Below are positions 31,421 to 40,576 of a stretch of 64,000 nucleotides of DNA, piece by piece. This DNA comes from an uncultured Verrucomicrobiota bacterium. GTDB lineage: Bacteria > Verrucomicrobiota > Verrucomicrobiia > Verrucomicrobiales > Verrucomicrobiaceae. The notes beneath the pieces were generated by a model. It searched no databases. It was not told where the DNA came from and was given only the letters and a program-made list of their open reading frames with translations. The position numbers were made by a program, and so were the translations under genes. The stretch lies in NCBI GenBank assembly GCA_903838675.1, contig CAILZI010000116.1, forward strand, positions 1-64,000, written 5' to 3'. Each line of letters starts with the position of its first letter. Within the stretch, counting starts at the first letter, position 1.

Positions 31421-33478
31421 ATGACCACCATGTGCCAGCCTGAACTCCATCGCTGCATTCCCAAGCCATCTGCGTTCTCCGCAGTGCTATGCGCGTATGC
31501 ATTCGCGCTGCCGGTCATGGCGGTGGATTATGTGAAGGACATCAAGCCGCTGCTCAAGGAGCGCTGCGTCTCCTGCCATGGCACCGTGAAGCAGAAAGGT
31601 GACCTCCGGCTCGATGCGGGGGCTTTAATTCAACAAGATGTGCATCATGACTTGCTCGAACGCATCGCTTCCACTGACGAAGACGAACGCATGCCGCCAG
31701 AGGGCAAGCGCCTGAGCGCGGAGCAGATCGAACTGCTGCGGCAGTGGATTGCGGCTGGCGCACCTTTTCCCAAGGATGAGGTGGTTCCGAAGAAGCCTTC
31801 CGAACACTGGTCATTTCAGCCGGTGCAGCGTAGGCCAGTGCCAGAGTCCGGCTTCACGCATCCGATTGATGCGTTCGTGTTCGGCAAACGCGCCGCTGAG
31901 CCTCAGGCAAATCCGCAGGCGTTGCTGCGCCGTGTGCATCTTGATCTCACCGGCCTCCCACCGACGGTTCAAGAGCAGGAGCGCTTCGCCAAATCCGGTG
32001 ATCTGAACGCCGTGATCGATGACCTGCTCACACGCCCTGAATATGGCGAGCGCTGGGCGCGGCACTGGTTGGATGTGGTGCGCTATGCCGACAGCAACGG
32101 GTACGAACGCGATGCTGAGAAGCCTTTTGTCTGGCGCTATCGCGACTACGTCATTGAGTCACTTAATCAGGACAAACCTTTCAACCGCTTCGTCATGGAG
32201 CAGCTTGCGGGTGATGAACTGCCGGATCGTTCCGTGGCATCCGTCATTGCCACCGGCTTTCTGCGCCTTGGTCATTGGGACGACGAGCCTGCAGATCCTG
32301 CAGCGGATCGTTACGATCAGCTCGACGACATCGTCAGCACCACCGGGCAGGCGTTTCTCGGCCTTACCATTGGTTGCGCACGGTGCCACGATCATAAGTT
32401 CGAGCCGCTAGCCACGCGCGACTACTACAGCCTTGTCGCTGTGTTCAATCCGCTCCAGCGTCCGGCCAAAGGCCGCAAGGAATTAGCCGTGCCTCTTGAT
32501 GGTACCGAGGTTTACACCTGGAGCGAGCCATCTGCAAAGGCAGCTGAGACTCATGTGCTGGTGCGCGGTTCACCGACCCGCTTTGGTGATGTCGTTGAGC
32601 CTGCGGTGCCCGCTATTCTCGTCAAACAGCAGCCGTCATTCCCACCGCCGAATGATAAAACCACACAGCGCCGACTCGGGCTCGCGCAATGGATTGCCAG
32701 TGAGCAGAACCCGCTTACCGCGCGCGTGATCGTGAACCGCGTCTGGCAGCAGCACTTTGGGCAAGGGCTGGTGACCACGGCGAACGATTTCGGCCTCATG
32801 GGGGCAGTTCCCTCGCAGCCTGAACTGCTCGACTGGCTGGCGCACTGGTTCATGCATGACGCCGGGTGGTCGTTGAAAAAACTGCACCGACTTATTCTCA
32901 CCAGCTGTGCGTGGCAGATGAGCAAAACGGCGGACTCGCTCATGCGCTACCGCCGCCTTGAAGTCGAAGCCATCCGCGATTCCATGCTCGCCGTCAGCGG
33001 TCAGCTCAATCCGAAGCGCTTCGGCCCTGCGATGAAGCCCGGCATTCCGAAGGCCGCGCTCGAAGCCAACACCGACAAGGAAAAAGTCTGGCAGCCCTCC
33101 GACGAACGAGAAGCCTCGCGCCGCAGCATCTATGCTTTCATCAAGCGCGGTCTCGTCATCCCCATGCTCGAAACGCTCGACCTTGCCGACACCGTCAGCA
33201 GCTGCCCACAGCGCCAGGTTACCACTGTCGCTCCGCAGGCACTGAGCTTGTTCAACGGTGAATTTGTCAACGAGCAGGCGCAGCATTTCGCCGCACGATT
33301 GAAGCGCGAGGCAGGGAATGATCCTGAAAAGCAGATCATGCTGGCATGGAAGGTTGCTCTTTGCCGGGAGCCCTCACGTGATGAACTGGCAAAGATGCGA
33401 GCGTTTCTTCAGGAGCAGCCGCTGGAGCAGGCCTGCCGGGTGATTTTGAATCTGAACGAGTTTGTTTATCCCGAATAG
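31421..33478 (+). CDS. Planctomycete-type cytochrome c-DUF1549-DUF1553 protein
   Basis: About 685 residues from ATG 31421 (ATG 31430 is also possible). A signal peptide ends near AVDYVKD. The PSCyt1 domain has the haem motif CVSCHG (LKERCVSCHGTVKQKGDLRLD). DUF1549 follows (LLRRVHLDLTGLPPT, RWARHWLDVVRYADSNGYERD), ending with a second CxxCH, CARCHDHKFEPL. DUF1553 is C-terminal (NPLTARVIVNRVWQQHFGQGLV, RSIYAFIKRGLVIPMLETLD, APQALSLFNGEFV). The family is the hallmark of PVC bacteria and is thought to act with DUF1501. It lacks the LamG or similar insert that makes many members 800-1000 residues. Confidence 0.92.
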   Translation: MTTMCQPELHRCIPKPSAFSAVLCAYAFALPVMAVDYVKDIKPLLKERCVSCHGTVKQKGDLRLDAGALIQQDVHHDLLERIASTDEDERMPPEGKRLSAEQIELLRQWIAAGAPFPKDEVVPKKPSEHWSFQPVQRRPVPESGFTHPIDAFVFGKRAAEPQANPQALLRRVHLDLTGLPPTVQEQERFAKSGDLNAVIDDLLTRPEYGERWARHWLDVVRYADSNGYERDAEKPFVWRYRDYVIESLNQDKPFNRFVMEQLAGDELPDRSVASVIATGFLRLGHWDDEPADPAADRYDQLDDIVSTTGQAFLGLTIGCARCHDHKFEPLATRDYYSLVAVFNPLQRPAKGRKELAVPLDGTEVYTWSEPSAKAAETHVLVRGSPTRFGDVVEPAVPAILVKQQPSFPPPNDKTTQRRLGLAQWIASEQNPLTARVIVNRVWQQHFGQGLVTTANDFGLMGAVPSQPELLDWLAHWFMHDAGWSLKKLHRLILTSCAWQMSKTADSLMRYRRLEVEAIRDSMLAVSGQLNPKRFGPAMKPGIPKAALEANTDKEKVWQPSDEREASRRSIYAFIKRGLVIPMLETLDLADTVSSCPQRQVTTVAPQALSLFNGEFVNEQAQHFAARLKREAGNDPEKQIMLAWKVALCREPSRDELAKMRAFLQEQPLEQACRVILNLNEFVYPE

Positions 33479-33480
33479 CC

Positions 33481-34890
33481 ATGAACCGCCCACTCACACG
33501 ACGTGAATACTTGATGCGTGCCACTGGCGGATTCGCCGGGCTGGCGCTGGCGGATTTGATGGCGACTGATGCACTCGCGGCATCGCCATTGTCGGAGAAA
33601 CGGCCCCATTTTCCGGTGAAGGCGAAACATTGCGTCTTCCTCTTCATGAATGGAGGGCCGAGCCAGGTGGACACGTTTGATCCGAAACCGGCGCTCAAGA
33701 AATACCACGGCATGCCTTACCACGGCGATGCCAAGGTGGGCTCCAATGGGCGCGCGGTGGGGCACCTGATGCAGTCGCCTTTTGAGTTCAAGAAACATGG
33801 GAAGAGCGGACTGGAGATCAGCAGCCTGTTTCCGCACACTGCCATGCATGCGGATGACCTGTGCGTGATCCGCTCGATGCACGCTGACACAGCGGCGCAT
33901 GCCTCGGGCTGTTTACAGATGAACACGGGCAGCATCTTCATCGGCAAGCCCTGCCTCGGCTCATGGCTTAACTATGGCCTCGGCACAGCCAATCAAGACC
34001 TGCCGGGCTTTGTGGTGATGACCGATCCGCGTGGCGGTCCGATTGGGAGCGCTTCCAACTGGACGGCGGGCTACATGCCGGCAGCGTATCAGGGCACCTT
34101 GTTTCGCAGTGGTGGCTCTCCCCTGCTTGATCTCTCCACGCCAGAAGGAACGAGCGACCGCACTCAACGCCGCAGTCTCGACCTGCTCAAGTCCTTGAAT
34201 GAAGTGCATCTCAAGCGGCATCCCGAAGAAACGGAACTGATGGCGCGCATTGAATCCTACGAGCTGGCTTACCGCATGCAGACGGAAGCGATGAGCGTGG
34301 TCGATCTCGACAGTGAAGACGCCGCCACGCGCGAGATGTACGGTCTCAATGACAAGCGCACGGCTGATTTTGGCCGCAAGTGTCTCATCACCCGCAAGCT
34401 CATCGAAAAAGGCGTGCGCTTCATCCAGCTCTACTCCGGCGGCGGCCACATCGAGGACACCTGGGACGGTCACAATGACTGCATCACCAACCACACGCTG
34501 CACGCGGGCGAAACTGACCAGCCCATCGCCGCGCTGATTGCCGATCTGAAACGCACCGGCCTCTGGGAGGAGACGCTGCTCGTCTGGGGCGGTGAATTTG
34601 GCCGAACGCCCACGAGTGAAGGTGTGGGCAAGCCGGGACGCGACCACGACTGGCATGGCTTTTCCATGTGGATGGCTGGAGCAGGGGTTAAAGGTGGTCA
34701 AGCCATCGGCGCGACAGATGAACTCGGTTTCAAGGCCGTGGAAGACCGATGCCACGTCAGCGACCTGCATGCGACGATTCTGCATCTGATGGGCATCGAC
34801 CACTCGCGCCTCAGCTATTTGCATCAGGGATTGAACCAGCGACTCACGGGCGTGGAAGATCGTCGGGTGATCACAAAGGCGCTGGCCTGA
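33481..34890 (+). CDS. DUF1501 (sulfatase-like) protein paired with the DUF1553 cytochrome
   Basis: 469 residues starting 2 nt after the cytochrome gene stop. A Tat-like leader opens it (LTRREYLMRATGGFAGLALADLMATDALA). KHCVFLFMNGGPSQVDTFDPKPAL is the family's N-terminal metal motif, LYSGGGHIEDTWDGHNDCITNH the central His cluster, LLVWGGEFGRTPTSEG the second metal block and DLHATILHLMGIDHSRLSYLHQG the C-terminal block. All elements are intact, unlike the DUF1501 protein at 23684. Co-transcription with the cytochrome is clear. A terminator follows. Confidence 0.93.
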   Translation: MNRPLTRREYLMRATGGFAGLALADLMATDALAASPLSEKRPHFPVKAKHCVFLFMNGGPSQVDTFDPKPALKKYHGMPYHGDAKVGSNGRAVGHLMQSPFEFKKHGKSGLEISSLFPHTAMHADDLCVIRSMHADTAAHASGCLQMNTGSIFIGKPCLGSWLNYGLGTANQDLPGFVVMTDPRGGPIGSASNWTAGYMPAAYQGTLFRSGGSPLLDLSTPEGTSDRTQRRSLDLLKSLNEVHLKRHPEETELMARIESYELAYRMQTEAMSVVDLDSEDAATREMYGLNDKRTADFGRKCLITRKLIEKGVRFIQLYSGGGHIEDTWDGHNDCITNHTLHAGETDQPIAALIADLKRTGLWEETLLVWGGEFGRTPTSEGVGKPGRDHDWHGFSMWMAGAGVKGGQAIGATDELGFKAVEDRCHVSDLHATILHLMGIDHSRLSYLHQGLNQRLTGVEDRRVITKALA

Positions 34891-34893
34891 TCT

Positions 34894-34915
34894 GCCAAGT
34901 GCATCTTGGCTTTTT
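34894..34915 (+). terminator. Rho-independent terminator after the cytochrome-DUF1501 operon
   Basis: A 6-bp stem GCCAAG/CTTGGC encloses a TGCAT loop and is followed by TTTTTG, 4 nt after the DUF1501 stop. This is a short but typical intrinsic terminator. Confidence 0.7.
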
Positions 34916-35022
34916 GTTTGATCAAACGGCCTGTGTGGCACGTTTGGTCTGGCTCCTGTCACCTTTTAACATGCCGCCGTTGGGGGCTTGGCAAGACCTT
35001 GATTTTTTAAACACTACCAGAC

Positions 35023-35973
35023 ATGAAATCACCAGCCATCTTCATCCTGTTGCTCGCAGCATCTCTGCAGGCGCAGTCACCTGCTCCCGCTGTCAAACCC
35101 GCTCCGGCACCGAAGCGTGCACCTACTGTCGCAAATGTACCCTACGGCACGCATGAGCGGCAGGTGCTTGATTTCTACAAAGCTGATTCTGCGAAGCCCA
35201 CGCCGCTGCTGTTTTTCATCCATGGTGGTGGCTGGGTTGCAGGTGACAAGTCCGGAGTCGGTGAGCTCGAAGCCTGTCTCAAGGCCGGAATTTCTGTCGT
35301 CTCAATCAACTACCGTTACTCCTGGCAGGCGCAGCTTGCAGGCGTGATGCCGCCCGTGCAGTGGCCGCTGGAAGATGCCGCGCGTGCTTTGCAGTTCGTG
35401 CGCAGCCGGGCGCTGGAATGGAACATCGACAAGCAGCGCATTGGCGCCAGCGGCGGCTCTGCCGGGGCGTGCTCCAGCCTCTACCTTGCCTTTCACGACG
35501 ACATGGCCGATCCGAAGAGCAGCGATCCTATCGCCCGCGAATCCACCCGTCTGTGGTGTGCGGCGGTGAGCGGTGCGCAGACCTCGCTCGATCCCAAGCA
35601 GCTCAAGGAATGGACCCCGAACAGCCGCTATGGTGGCCACGCCTTCGGATTCATGGACCCGAATGAACGCAAGACCCGTGACACCCGATTTGCCGAGTTT
35701 TTGGAAAAGCGCGAGTCCGTGCTGAAGTGGATCAAGATGTACTCGCCCTACGAACTCGTGAGCAAGGACGATCCGCCCGTCTATCTCTACTACAGCAGCG
35801 CACCAGCCATCGGTCAGGAGCAAAAAGACCCCACCCATACTTCGAACTACGGCGTCAAACTTCAAGAACACTGCCGTGAAATTGGTGACGAATGTGAGTT
35901 GGTCTATCCCGGTGCGCCGGAGGTGAAGCACAAGAGCATTGCGGAGTTTTTGATTGAGACGCTGAAGAAGTAG
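35023..35973 (+). CDS. Secreted alpha/beta-hydrolase esterase (copy A)
   Basis: 316 residues with a signal peptide (MKSPAIFILLLAASLQAQ) and a Pro/Lys-rich linker. FFIHGGGWVAGD is the oxyanion-hole HGGGW; GASGGSAGACSSLYLA is the nucleophile elbow with its central Ser; SKDDPPVYLYY offers the acid; EVKHKSIAEFL the likely catalytic His. It is of the hormone-sensitive-lipase/BD-FAE type and may act on small ester or acetylated sugar substrates. A close paralogue lies at 36477. Confidence 0.9.
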   Translation: MKSPAIFILLLAASLQAQSPAPAVKPAPAPKRAPTVANVPYGTHERQVLDFYKADSAKPTPLLFFIHGGGWVAGDKSGVGELEACLKAGISVVSINYRYSWQAQLAGVMPPVQWPLEDAARALQFVRSRALEWNIDKQRIGASGGSAGACSSLYLAFHDDMADPKSSDPIARESTRLWCAAVSGAQTSLDPKQLKEWTPNSRYGGHAFGFMDPNERKTRDTRFAEFLEKRESVLKWIKMYSPYELVSKDDPPVYLYYSSAPAIGQEQKDPTHTSNYGVKLQEHCREIGDECELVYPGAPEVKHKSIAEFLIETLKK

Positions 35974-36004
35974 CGGTTCAGCGTCTTTCTGAATTTTGCA
36001 CCCA

Positions 36005-36418
36005 ATGAAAAGGGTTTTCCTGATCTCTGGAGTTTGCTTCGCTGTAGTGACGCTTTATATCGGATACCTTTTTACTTCGAATTTCTGGGACAATCGAAAC
36101 CCATTCGTGAAGCAGCACATGTGGGATGTGACACGAGCATGGACGGGTGTGCCTGATCTGCCTGCTGACGCTAGGTATTTCAAAATTCAGACAGATGGCG
36201 ACTTTCTCACTCGAAAGTTCAAATGCTCATTTTCTGCCCCTCGAGCCAAGATCGAAGCCTGGGTAGCAAAGGTTCCAGATTTGGATAAAGCGGAACGCTC
36301 TGACCTGCCGGATGGCTGGCAAGAATATGTTGGACGCGGCAAAGAGGGAGCGACTTATTTCAAGCTTGGTCTGCACCCAGAAATGACTGCCGTGCGCCTA
36401 TTCGTTTCATGGAATTAG
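36005..36418 (+). CDS. Membrane-anchored protein of unknown function
   Basis: 137 residues from ATG 36005 (the frame begins at TTG 35996). An N-terminal helix (MKRVFLISGVCFAVVTLYIGYLF) is followed by a soluble domain with FKIQTDGDFLTRKFKCSFSAPRAKIEAWVAKVPDLD and a final TAVRLFVSWN. Codons are visibly more A/T-rich than those of the flanking esterases. It sits between two paralogous esterases, so it may have been inserted when the pair duplicated or been acquired separately. I do not recognise a family. Confidence 0.75.
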   Translation: MKRVFLISGVCFAVVTLYIGYLFTSNFWDNRNPFVKQHMWDVTRAWTGVPDLPADARYFKIQTDGDFLTRKFKCSFSAPRAKIEAWVAKVPDLDKAERSDLPDGWQEYVGRGKEGATYFKLGLHPEMTAVRLFVSWN

Positions 36419-36476
36419 TGGGTTAAAACAGAGAAAGTCGCGAATTCGGCCTTACGGCAAGCGTTCTAACTGCTTC

Positions 36477-37454
36477 ATGAAACTCGCTCTCTCCCTCCTC
36501 CTACTCACCTCCCTCGCCTTCGCCGCCGACACGTCGGCGAGTAAAGCTGAAGCTCCCGCCAAAAAGGATGCTGCCCCTCCGGCCAAGGCTCCAGTCAAGC
36601 CATCCTATCCGAAGAACCCTCCGCCAACCGTGGCGGACTTCAAATATGGGCCGTTTGAGCGGAACGTGCTGGATTTCTGGCAGGCGAAGTCCGACAAGCC
36701 GACACCGCTGCTGTTTTTCATCCATGGTGGTGGCTGGCAAAACGGGGACAAAAAAGGCATCTCCGTGGAGCCGTTTCTGAAGGAGGGCATCTCCGTTGTT
36801 TCGATCAACTACCGCTACGTTTCGCAGTCGCAGGATGTGGTGCCGCCAGTCAAAGGTCCGCTGTCTGATGCGGCGCTGGCGCTGCAGACCGTGCGCAGCA
36901 AGGCGACGGAGTGGAACATCGACAAAACACGCATCGGTGCCAGCGGCGGCTCGGCAGGTGCGTGCAGCAGCCTGTGGCTGGCTTTCCATGACGACATGGC
37001 GGACCCGAAGAGCAGCGACCCCATCGCCCGTGAATCCACCCGCCTTTACACGGCTGCCGTGAACGGACCGCAGACCACGCTCGATCCCAAGCAGATGCGC
37101 GAGTGGACACCGAACAGCAAGTACGGCGGCCACGCCTTCAGCAAGTCGGGCGAGTTCAAAAACTTCGATGATTTCGTGGCAGCACGGGAACGCATTCTGC
37201 CTTGGATCAATGAATACTCGCCCTACGCACTGGTGTCGTCAGACGATCCGCCGGTGTATTGTTTGTTCGGTGCTCCTCCGGCCATCGGCCAGGAGCAGAA
37301 AGACCCGACGCACACCGCCAACTTTGGCGTGAAGCTGCAGGAACATTGCAAAGAAAAAGGCGTGGTCTGCTATGTTGTTTATCCTGGCGCAACTGATGTG
37401 AAGTACAAGACGATCAATGAGTATCTGATCGCCAAACTCAAGGAAGCCAAGTGA
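36477..37454 (+). CDS. Secreted alpha/beta-hydrolase esterase-like protein (copy B), catalytic His apparently lost
   Basis: 325 residues, paralogous to the gene at 35023 across almost the whole length. It keeps HGGGWQNGD, the Ser elbow GASGGSAGACSSLWLA and SSDDPPVYCLF. Where copy A has EVKHKSIAEFL, copy B has DVKYKTINEYL: a Tyr (TAC) replaces the His (CAC), a single-base difference. No other His lies nearby in the C-terminal 40 residues. It may be a weak or inactive enzyme or a binding protein. Signal peptide: MKLALSLLLLTSLAFA. Confidence 0.88.
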   Translation: MKLALSLLLLTSLAFAADTSASKAEAPAKKDAAPPAKAPVKPSYPKNPPPTVADFKYGPFERNVLDFWQAKSDKPTPLLFFIHGGGWQNGDKKGISVEPFLKEGISVVSINYRYVSQSQDVVPPVKGPLSDAALALQTVRSKATEWNIDKTRIGASGGSAGACSSLWLAFHDDMADPKSSDPIARESTRLYTAAVNGPQTTLDPKQMREWTPNSKYGGHAFSKSGEFKNFDDFVAARERILPWINEYSPYALVSSDDPPVYCLFGAPPAIGQEQKDPTHTANFGVKLQEHCKEKGVVCYVVYPGATDVKYKTINEYLIAKLKEAK

Positions 37455-37482
37455 GGGCTCCTGACATTCACCATCCATAATC

Positions 37483-38217
37483 ATGAAAATCAATCCACTC
37501 ATTCTCGGCAGCTGCGTGCTGGCTGTTTGCCTTGTCTCCAAGGCCGAAGACTCCGCCTTCCGTCCAATCTTCAACGGCAAGGACCTCACTGGTTGGTACG
37601 GTCTAAACCCGCACTCCGTCGTCAAACTCGAAGGCGAGAAGAAAGCCGAAGCCCTCAAGAAGATGCGCGACGAATTCGCCGCGAACTGGAAGGTGGAAAA
37701 CGGCGAACTGGTCAATGACGGCCACGGCCCCTATGCCACGACCGAAGAGGAATTTGGCGACATCGAGTTCCTCATCGAATACAAAACCGTGGCTGGTGCT
37801 GACAGTGGCATCTATCTGCGTGGTTCCCCGCAGGTGCAGATCTGGGACAAGAGCCAGATTTTTGATCCGGCCAAACCGACGCGGAGGCCGCACCTCGGAT
37901 CCGGTGGTCTCTTCAACAACACGCCTGACACCCCCGGTCGCGATCCGCTGGTGGTGGCGGACAAGCCCATGGGTGAGTGGAACAGCTTTCGCATCCGCCA
38001 GATCGGCGCACGCACCTGGGTGTGGCTCAACGACAAGCTCGTAGTCGATGGCAACGTGATGGAAAACTACTGGGACAAAACCAAGCCGCTGCCTGCCAAA
38101 GGACCGATCATGCTGCAAACCCACGGCGGCGAGATCCGCTGGCGCAATCTGCAGGTGCGCGAGATCGGCGCAGAAGAGGCGAAGAAGATCCTCGCCGAAG
38201 CCGACGCGAAGAAGTGA
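37483..38217 (+). CDS. DUF1080 (3-keto-disaccharide hydrolase-type) secreted protein
   Basis: 244 residues with a signal peptide (MKINPLILGSCVLAVCLVSKAED). FRPIFNGKDLTGWYG is the typical DUF1080 N-terminus and LIEYKTVAGADSGIYLRGSPQVQIWD the jelly-roll core; ADKPMGEWNSFRIRQIG, VWLNDKLVVDG, KGPIMLQTHGGEIRWRNLQVREI complete the concanavalin-like fold. Such domains are reported to hydrolyse 3-keto-glycosides and are very frequent in PVC genomes. It ends the region at a strong terminator. The link to Gfo/Idh/MocA at 28988 is inference. Confidence 0.9.
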   Translation: MKINPLILGSCVLAVCLVSKAEDSAFRPIFNGKDLTGWYGLNPHSVVKLEGEKKAEALKKMRDEFAANWKVENGELVNDGHGPYATTEEEFGDIEFLIEYKTVAGADSGIYLRGSPQVQIWDKSQIFDPAKPTRRPHLGSGGLFNNTPDTPGRDPLVVADKPMGEWNSFRIRQIGARTWVWLNDKLVVDGNVMENYWDKTKPLPAKGPIMLQTHGGEIRWRNLQVREIGAEEAKKILAEADAKK

Positions 38218-38236
38218 ACCGATAAATCCAAACGAG

Positions 38237-38270
38237 AAAAGCCGCAGAGGGATCACCTCTGCGGCTTTTT
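38237..38270. terminator. Strong bidirectional terminator
   Basis: A 10-bp perfect stem, GCCGCAGAGG/CCTCTGCGGC, with a GATCA loop, has AAAA before it and TTTTT after it, so it can terminate both the DUF1080 transcript and the opposite-strand gene ending at 38286. Confidence 0.92.
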
Positions 38271-38285
38271 GATTTCTAGAATCTA

Positions 38286-38930
38286 TTACTTGTTCAGCAC
38301 GAGACGGAGAGTGCCGTTGTGGACCTCCAGCGACTGGATGCCGGCGATGAGTTTCTGCAGAGCAGGATCTGACTCCACGTTTTCAGCCACGAGATCGACG
38401 CCTTTGATGTCGCCGATCCAGCTGTTGGGCAGTGAGATGCCGCCGAGGCTCAGGTCATCGAGTTTCAGCGACAGCTTGTGCTCCGCCGACAGGCTGGTGC
38501 CGAAGGTGAAGCGCAGGCGGATTTTTTGATTGGGGACAACCGGGAAATCATCCGGGGCGGTGAAAATGACCGCAGCGGAGACCTGGCCTTCGCCAAACTT
38601 CACCTGCACGCTTTCGCCGAGCTGCTGCTGGGCGAGGTAGGCGTTCACTTCACGCTCGTTGATGACGAGGGTGCGGTTTGCCTCATCCGGCGGCACGGCG
38701 GCTGGGTTGTTCAGGGCCTGCAGCTTGCTGTCGAACTCCGCTTTCTCCGTGGCGGTCAGGCTCACAGGAGTCATGGCGGAGGGGTAGAAGGTTTGTTTGA
38801 CCCAGAATGCGCCGGTGGCGGCGGCGATGCCCCCGCAGCCGAGAATGACGGCGAGGGTGATGAGAACGATTTTTTTTGTCGAACGCGCACGCGGTGCGGC
38901 GGGCGCTGCGGTATCAGGGATGGTTTGCAT
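38286..38930 (-). CDS. Single-pass membrane protein with periplasmic domain, unknown
   Basis: 214 residues from ATG 38930 (MQTIPDTAAPAAPRARSTKK); ATG 38969 adds 13 residues and remains possible. One helix (KKIVLITLAVILGCGGIAAATGAFWV) is followed by a periplasmic domain of about 165 residues rich in beta-type sequence: LVINEREVNAYLAQQQ, QVSAAVIFTAPDDFPVVPNQKIRLRF, LSLKLDDLSLGGISLPNSWIGD. I see no catalytic motif. The long frame to 39290 is a shadow of glpK. It ends at the shared terminator. Confidence 0.82.
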   Translation of the reverse strand: MQTIPDTAAPAAPRARSTKKIVLITLAVILGCGGIAAATGAFWVKQTFYPSAMTPVSLTATEKAEFDSKLQALNNPAAVPPDEANRTLVINEREVNAYLAQQQLGESVQVKFGEGQVSAAVIFTAPDDFPVVPNQKIRLRFTFGTSLSAEHKLSLKLDDLSLGGISLPNSWIGDIKGVDLVAENVESDPALQKLIAGIQSLEVHNGTLRLVLNK

Positions 38931-39057
38931 GGTGGTGAGTTTGGATGCTTTCCGGGATAGAGTATTCATTCTGACGGAAAAATGCCAGCTACAGGTTCCC
39001 CGCCAGTTTGTAAGGCATTGACTCCACCCGCCAGCCTTGGGAACATCCGCAATAACC

Positions 39058-40551
39058 ATGAAATACATACTTGCTCTCGACCAGGGCACCACCAGCTCAC
39101 GCGCGATCCTCTTCAACCATGACGGCGGCATCGTGGCGACGGCGCAGAAGGAATTCCGGCAGATCTTTCCAAAACCGGGCTGGGTGGAGCATGATGCGCA
39201 GGAAATCTGGGCCACGCAGGCCGGGGTGGCTTCCGAGGTGCTGCATAAAGCGCGGGCGAAGGCTGCTGACGTGGCCGCCATTGGCATCACGAATCAGCGT
39301 GAGACGACCGTGGTGTGGGATCGCAAGACAGGGAAACCGATCTACAACGCCATTGTGTGGCAGGACCGTCGTACGGCCTCGATCTGCGACAAGCTGCGTG
39401 CACAGAAGCTCGACAAGCTCATCCAGCGCAAGACCGGGCTCGTGGTCGATGCCTACTTTTCCGCCACCAAGGTGCAGTGGATTTTGCAAAACGTGAAAGG
39501 GGCCAAAGCCCGCGCGGCCAAGGGGGAGCTCGCCTTTGGCACCATCGACTCCTGGCTGCTGTGGAACCTCACTGGCGGCAAGGTGCATGCCACCGATGTC
39601 AGCAATGCCTCGCGCACCATGCTCTACGACATTCGCAAAGGCACCTGGGACGAAGAGTTGCTGAACATCTTCGGCGTGCCGCGCTCCATGCTGCCGGAGG
39701 TGCGGGATTCGAGCGGAGAGTTTGGCGCGACATCGCTGCTCGGCGGTTCGATTCCCATCGCGGGCATTGCAGGAGATCAGCAGTCAGCACTTTTTGGCCA
39801 GATCTGCACGAAGCCCGGCATGGTGAAGAACACCTATGGCACCGGCTGTTTCATGCTGATGAACACGGGGACGAAGCCGATCAATTCCAAAAACAAACTG
39901 CTGACCACCGTGGCATGGCGCATCAACGGGCGCACCGAATACGCGCTGGAAGGCAGCGTGTTCATCGCCGGTGCAGCGATTCAATGGCTTCGCGATGGTC
40001 TGGGCATCATTCGTCAGTCGGCAGATGTCGAGGCACTGGCCACGAGTGTACCAGACACCGGCGGCGTGTACCTTGTGCCTGCGTTCGCCGGTCTCGGGGC
40101 ACCGCATTGGGATGCCTATGCGCGCGGTACATTGGTGGGCATGACGCGTGGCACCACGGCGGCGCACATCGCGCGTGCGGCGCTGGAGGGCATCGCATTG
40201 CAGGTGATGGACATTTTGAAAGCCATGGAGGCCGATGCGGGGATCAAGCTGAAGGAGCTGCGTGTCGACGGCGGTGCCAGCGTGAACAACCTCCTCATGC
40301 AGCTGCAGTGCGATCTGCTGGGGGTGCCCGTTGTGCGCCCCAAGGTGAATGAAACCACCGCGCTCGGTGCGGCCTGCCTCGCGGGACTCGCCGTGGGCTA
40401 TTGGAAGAATCTGGCAGACATTGCGAAGCACTGGCAGGTCGACCGCAAATTCAAGCCGTCTATGAAAGCCGCCGCCCGCACCCAAATAACCCATGGCTGG
40501 TACCGGGCACTGGGCCGCGCAAAGGGATGGGAGTTGAAGCAGCAAGATTAA
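39058..40551 (+). CDS. glpK: Glycerol kinase
   Basis: 497 residues, the expected length. ATG 39058 gives [19 protein letters not shown], whose DQGTTSSR is the phosphate-1 ATP motif; the frame's earlier ATG 39037 adds seven residues. The FGGY-family blocks continue: [15 protein letters not shown] with glycerol-binding residues, [44 protein letters not shown] and [19 protein letters not shown]. It phosphorylates glycerol to glycerol-3-phosphate. No glpF or glpD is adjacent. The next gene begins within 2-26 nt. Confidence 0.97.
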   Translation: MKYILALDQGTTSSRAILFNHDGGIVATAQKEFRQIFPKPGWVEHDAQEIWATQAGVASEVLHKARAKAADVAAIGITNQRETTVVWDRKTGKPIYNAIVWQDRRTASICDKLRAQKLDKLIQRKTGLVVDAYFSATKVQWILQNVKGAKARAAKGELAFGTIDSWLLWNLTGGKVHATDVSNASRTMLYDIRKGTWDEELLNIFGVPRSMLPEVRDSSGEFGATSLLGGSIPIAGIAGDQQSALFGQICTKPGMVKNTYGTGCFMLMNTGTKPINSKNKLLTTVAWRINGRTEYALEGSVFIAGAAIQWLRDGLGIIRQSADVEALATSVPDTGGVYLVPAFAGLGAPHWDAYARGTLVGMTRGTTAAHIARAALEGIALQVMDILKAMEADAGIKLKELRVDGGASVNNLLMQLQCDLLGVPVVRPKVNETTALGAACLAGLAVGYWKNLADIAKHWQVDRKFKPSMKAAARTQITHGWYRALGRAKGWELKQQD

Positions 40552-40576
40552 TGTGGCAGATTCAAAACCAGAAGCC

